Shown: in pieces, positions 60,316 to 64,000 of the stretch | Layout of the letters: the number at the start of each line of letters is the position of its first letter | Numbering within the stretch: the first letter of the stretch is position 1 | Assembly: GCA_000474255.1 (NCBI GenBank) | Contig: BATO01000016.1 | Location: 1-64,000 of the forward strand | Direction: 5' to 3' | From: Aquipseudomonas alcaligenes MRY13-0052 | Lineage (GTDB): Bacteria; Pseudomonadota; Gammaproteobacteria; Pseudomonadales; Pseudomonadaceae | DNA length: 64,000 nucleotides | Program-made: the position numbers and the translations under genes | Notes under the pieces: model-generated | Told to the model about the DNA's origin: nothing | What the model saw: only the letters and a program-made list of their open reading frames with translations | Database searches by the model: none

Positions 60316-62136
60316 TCACTCGATCTCGATCAGGACCTCGCCCGGGTTGACCCGGTCGCCCTTGGCGATGTGGATGGCCTTGACGGTGCCGGCGATGGGC
60401 GCCTGCACTTCGGTTTCCATCTTCATGGCTTCGGTGATCAGCACGGCCTGGCCGGCCTTGACGCTGTCGCCTTCCTTGACCAGTACATCGACGATGTTGC
60501 CCGGCATGGTGGTGCTGACGTCGCCCGGCGCACTGGCGTGCTTGCGCTTGCTGCTGCTGCCGGCGACGAAGTCGTTGAGCGGCTCGAACACCACTTCTTC
60601 CGGCATGCCGTCGATGGACAGGTAGAAGTGGCGCTTGCCGTCGGTCTTCACGCCGACGCCGGTGATGTCCACGCGGTAGCTCTCGCCGTGCACGTCGACC
60701 ACGAACTCGGTGGGCACGCCTTCGCCGCCGACCGGGGCCGCACCCTGGCCGTTGGGGATGGGCAGCAGCTCCTCGGGCTTGAGGGTGCCGGCTTCACGCT
60801 CCTCGAGGAACTTGCGCCCGATGTCGGGGAACATGGCGAAGGTGAGGACGTCTTCCTCGCTCTTGGCCAGGGCGCCGATTTCCTTGCGCAGCTTGTCCAG
60901 CTCGGGCTTGAGCAGGTCGGCCGGGCGCACGTCGATGACGTCTTCGTTGCCGATGGCCTGGCGGCGCAGCTCTTCGTTGATCTGGCCCGGGGCCTTGCCG
61001 TAGCGGCCTTGCAGGTAGAGCTTCACCTCGTTGGTGATGGTCTTGTAGCGCTCGCCGGCGAGGACGTTGAAAAACGCCTGGGTGCCGACGATCTGCGAGG
61101 TCGGGGTGACCAGGGGCGGGAAGCCGAGGTCGGCGCGCACGCGCGGGATCTCTTCCAGCACCTCGCCCATGCGGTTGAGGGCGCCCTGCTCCTTGAGCTG
61201 GTTGGCGAGGTTGGAAATCATCCCGCCCGGCACCTGGTTGACCTGCACGCGGGTGTCGACGCCGGTGAACTCGCTTTCGAACTGGTGGTACTTCTTGCGC
61301 ACGGCGTGGAAGTACATGCCGATCTCCTGGATCAGCTCCAGATCCAGGCCGGTGTCGTAGGGCGTGTTGCGCAGGGCCGCGACCATGGATTCGGTGCCCG
61401 GGTGGCTGGTGCCCCAGGCCATGCTGGAGATGGCGGTGTCGATGCGGTCGGCGCCGTTCTCGATGGCCTTGAGCTGGCACATGCTGGCGACGCCGGCGGT
61501 GTCGTGGGAGTGGATCACCACGTCCAGCGGCAGGGCATCCTTCAGCGCCTTGACCAGCTCGCCGGTGGCGTAGGGGGTCAGCAGGCCGGCCATGTCCTTG
61601 ATGGCGATGGAGTCGACGCCCATGGCGGCCATGGCCTTGCCCTGGGCCACGAAGGCATCGATGGTGTGCACCGGGCTGGTGGTGTAGGCGATGGTGCCCT
61701 GGGCATGCTTGCCGGCGGCCTTCACCGCCTCGATGGAGACGCGCAGGTTACGCACGTCGTTCATGGCGTCGAAGATGCGGAACACGTCGATGCCGTTGAC
61801 CGCCGCCTTGGCCACGAAGGCCTTGACCACGTCGTCGCTGTAGTGGCGGTAGCCCAGCAGGTTCTGCCCGCGCAGGAGCATCTGCAGGCGGGTGTTGGGC
61901 AGCGCGGCCTTGAGCTTGCGCAGGCGCTCCCACGGGTCTTCCTTGAGGAAGCGCACGCAGGCGTCGAAGGTGGCGCCGCCCCAGACTTCCAGCGACCAGT
62001 AGCCGACCTTGTCCAGCTTGTCGCAGATGGGAAGCATGTCTTCCAGGCGCATGCGGGTGGCCAGCAGGGACTGGTGCGCGTCACGCAGGATGGTGTCGGT
62101 GACGCTGATCTTCTTGGTTTCGAGGGTCTTGCTCAT
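60316..62136 (-). CDS. oadA: Pyruvate carboxylase subunit B / oxaloacetate decarboxylase alpha-type, biotin-containing
   Basis: This 606-residue protein has an N-terminal HMGL-like carboxyltransferase domain (DTILRDAHQSLLATRMRLED; WGGATFDACVRFLKEDPWER), a PYC/OADA conserved domain, and a C-terminal biotinyl domain with AMKM (ITEAMKMETEVQAPIAGTVK). It transfers CO2 from carboxybiotin to pyruvate, giving oxaloacetate. No Na+-pump beta/gamma genes are adjacent, so with the upstream carboxylase subunit it is the anaplerotic enzyme. ATG at 62136 is preferred over 62145 by ribosome-site spacing. Confidence 0.93.
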   Translation of the reverse strand: MSKTLETKKISVTDTILRDAHQSLLATRMRLEDMLPICDKLDKVGYWSLEVWGGATFDACVRFLKEDPWERLRKLKAALPNTRLQMLLRGQNLLGYRHYSDDVVKAFVAKAAVNGIDVFRIFDAMNDVRNLRVSIEAVKAAGKHAQGTIAYTTSPVHTIDAFVAQGKAMAAMGVDSIAIKDMAGLLTPYATGELVKALKDALPLDVVIHSHDTAGVASMCQLKAIENGADRIDTAISSMAWGTSHPGTESMVAALRNTPYDTGLDLELIQEIGMYFHAVRKKYHQFESEFTGVDTRVQVNQVPGGMISNLANQLKEQGALNRMGEVLEEIPRVRADLGFPPLVTPTSQIVGTQAFFNVLAGERYKTITNEVKLYLQGRYGKAPGQINEELRRQAIGNEDVIDVRPADLLKPELDKLRKEIGALAKSEEDVLTFAMFPDIGRKFLEEREAGTLKPEELLPIPNGQGAAPVGGEGVPTEFVVDVHGESYRVDITGVGVKTDGKRHFYLSIDGMPEEVVFEPLNDFVAGSSSKRKHASAPGDVSTTMPGNIVDVLVKEGDSVKAGQAVLITEAMKMETEVQAPIAGTVKAIHIAKGDRVNPGEVLIEIE

Positions 62137-62152
62137 GTTCTGCATCCTTCCC

Positions 62153-63568
<1,416 letters not shown>

Positions 63569-63666
63569 GAGCGTTCCCTCGACCAAGTGAGCAGGCGAAC
63601 GGCAAGCCGTTCGGCGAGTGACCGCCGGTGCTGTAGCGGTGCGTGATTAACCTACGCCCAGCCCTG

Positions 63667-63699
63667 GGATAACCCAAATCAATAATTATTGGGGTATCC
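63667..63699. promoter_or_regulatory. Operator-like dyad between pycA and the LysR gene
   Basis: GGATAACCCAA (63667-63677) and TTGGGGTATCC (63689-63699) are inverted at 10 of 11 positions around an A/T-rich 11-base centre. The second arm overlaps a likely -35 (TTGGGG) for the LysR gene, with TATAGT (63713-63718) as -10. Binding by the LysR product is inferred. Confidence 0.6.
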
Positions 63700-63754
63700 A
63701 TTAGGAAAGCCTTATAGTCGCCGCCGCGACCCCACGTTTTCGAGGCCCTACCCT

Positions 63755-64000
63755 ATGCGCAAGACCCTGCTGCGCATGACGCTGCGCCAGCTCCAGGTGT
63801 TCCGTGCCGTGTTCGAGACCCGCTCCTACAGCCGAGCGGCGGAGGAGATGGCATTGACCCAACCGGCCGTCAGTCTGCAGATCCGCCAGCTCGAAGAACT
63901 GGTAGGCCAGCCGCTGTTCGAGTACGTGGGCAAGAAGCTCTACCAGACCGACGCGGCCGAGGCGCTGTACGTAGCCAGCAGCGACATCTTCCAGCGCCTG
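63755..64000 (+). CDS. pycR: LysR family regulator (PycR-like), cut by window end
   Basis: The first 82 codons are visible: MRKTLLRMTLRQLQVFRAVF, then ETRSYSRAAEEMALTQPAVS LQIRQLEELVGQPLFE, a LysR-type winged HTH. The reading frame is open at base 64000, so the effector domain lies outside the window. Divergent placement from pycA matches pycR of P. aeruginosa, a regulator of pyruvate carboxylase and other genes. The symbol rests on position and family. Confidence 0.8.
   Translation, partial: MRKTLLRMTLRQLQVFRAVFETRSYSRAAEEMALTQPAVSLQIRQLEELVGQPLFEYVGKKLYQTDAAEALYVASSDIFQRL

Overview
This is a chromosomal segment of a high-GC gammaproteobacterium, almost certainly a Pseudomonas of the P. aeruginosa / resinovorans / alcaligenes type. 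The evidence is strong G/C bias at third codon positions, the pst-phoU block beside a CheY-like regulator, the purK-purE-adhA-LysR-aspA order, the pycR/pycA/oadA divergon, the split pntAA-pntAB-pntB operon and typical Pseudomonas REP elements. It reads as core genome: I see no prophage, insertion sequence, CRISPR array, plasmid gene or tRNA. The species assignment is inference.

Layout. 1-260 holds three evenly spaced strong promoters reading leftward out of the window, very probably for a stable-RNA (rRNA) operon just outside it. 0.3-3.9 kb is glutarate/lysine catabolism (CoA-transferase, glutaryl-CoA dehydrogenase, LysR regulator). 4.1-10 kb holds a DUF1302/DUF1329 envelope pair and a large MalT-type LuxR regulator. 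10.5-15.2 kb holds the proton-translocating transhydrogenase and a succinyl-CoA:acetate-type CoA-transferase. 15.4-21.3 kb is rich in small uncharacterised proteins: two DUF1127 proteins with matching 5' leaders, three DUF2388 exported proteins, and a two-domain periplasmic HExxH/Lnb-like protein. GFA-family and AEC-transporter genes lie among them. 21.5-23.7 kb holds CitMHS and TerC membrane proteins. 23.8-25.7 kb is an RNA-repair/ribosome-rescue pair (rtcB-type ligase and prfH) behind a possible 13-codon leader ORF. 25.8-28.8 kb holds a small unknown protein, an AraC regulator, an M23 peptidase and a response regulator.

29.4-36.4 kb is the Pho regulon block phoU-pstB-pstA-pstC-pstS, transcribed leftward from an array of four Pho half-sites. 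A sorbosone-dehydrogenase-like lipoprotein diverges from the same array. 37.8-42 kb holds an MHS transporter, acyl-CoA thioesterase, hexose-6-phosphate mutarotase, a DUF3299 protein, a MITE-like repeat and a GlsB-like membrane protein. 42.1-47.5 kb is purK/purE (with a terminator-like hairpin in the purE leader), adhA, a LysR regulator and aspA. 48-51.4 kb is a MocR regulator divergent from a PaiB-like protein and two GNAT acetyltransferases. 51.7-54.6 kb is a type V autotransporter. 55-59.3 kb holds a lipoprotein, an XRE-type regulator, an AGCS amino-acid:cation symporter and an asparaginase. 59.5-64 kb holds an orphan VapB-like antitoxin, a CBS protein, the two-subunit pyruvate carboxylase and the start of its LysR regulator, cut by the window end.

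Intergenic spaces carry three repeat classes: GTAGG-headed hairpins, REP elements of the CGCGGCTGAAGCCGCTCC type, and a composite ~150 bp unit present three times. The least explained and most interesting parts are the rtcB-prfH leader, the DUF2388/HExxH-Lnb cluster, the paired DUF1127 leaders and the purE leader hairpin.
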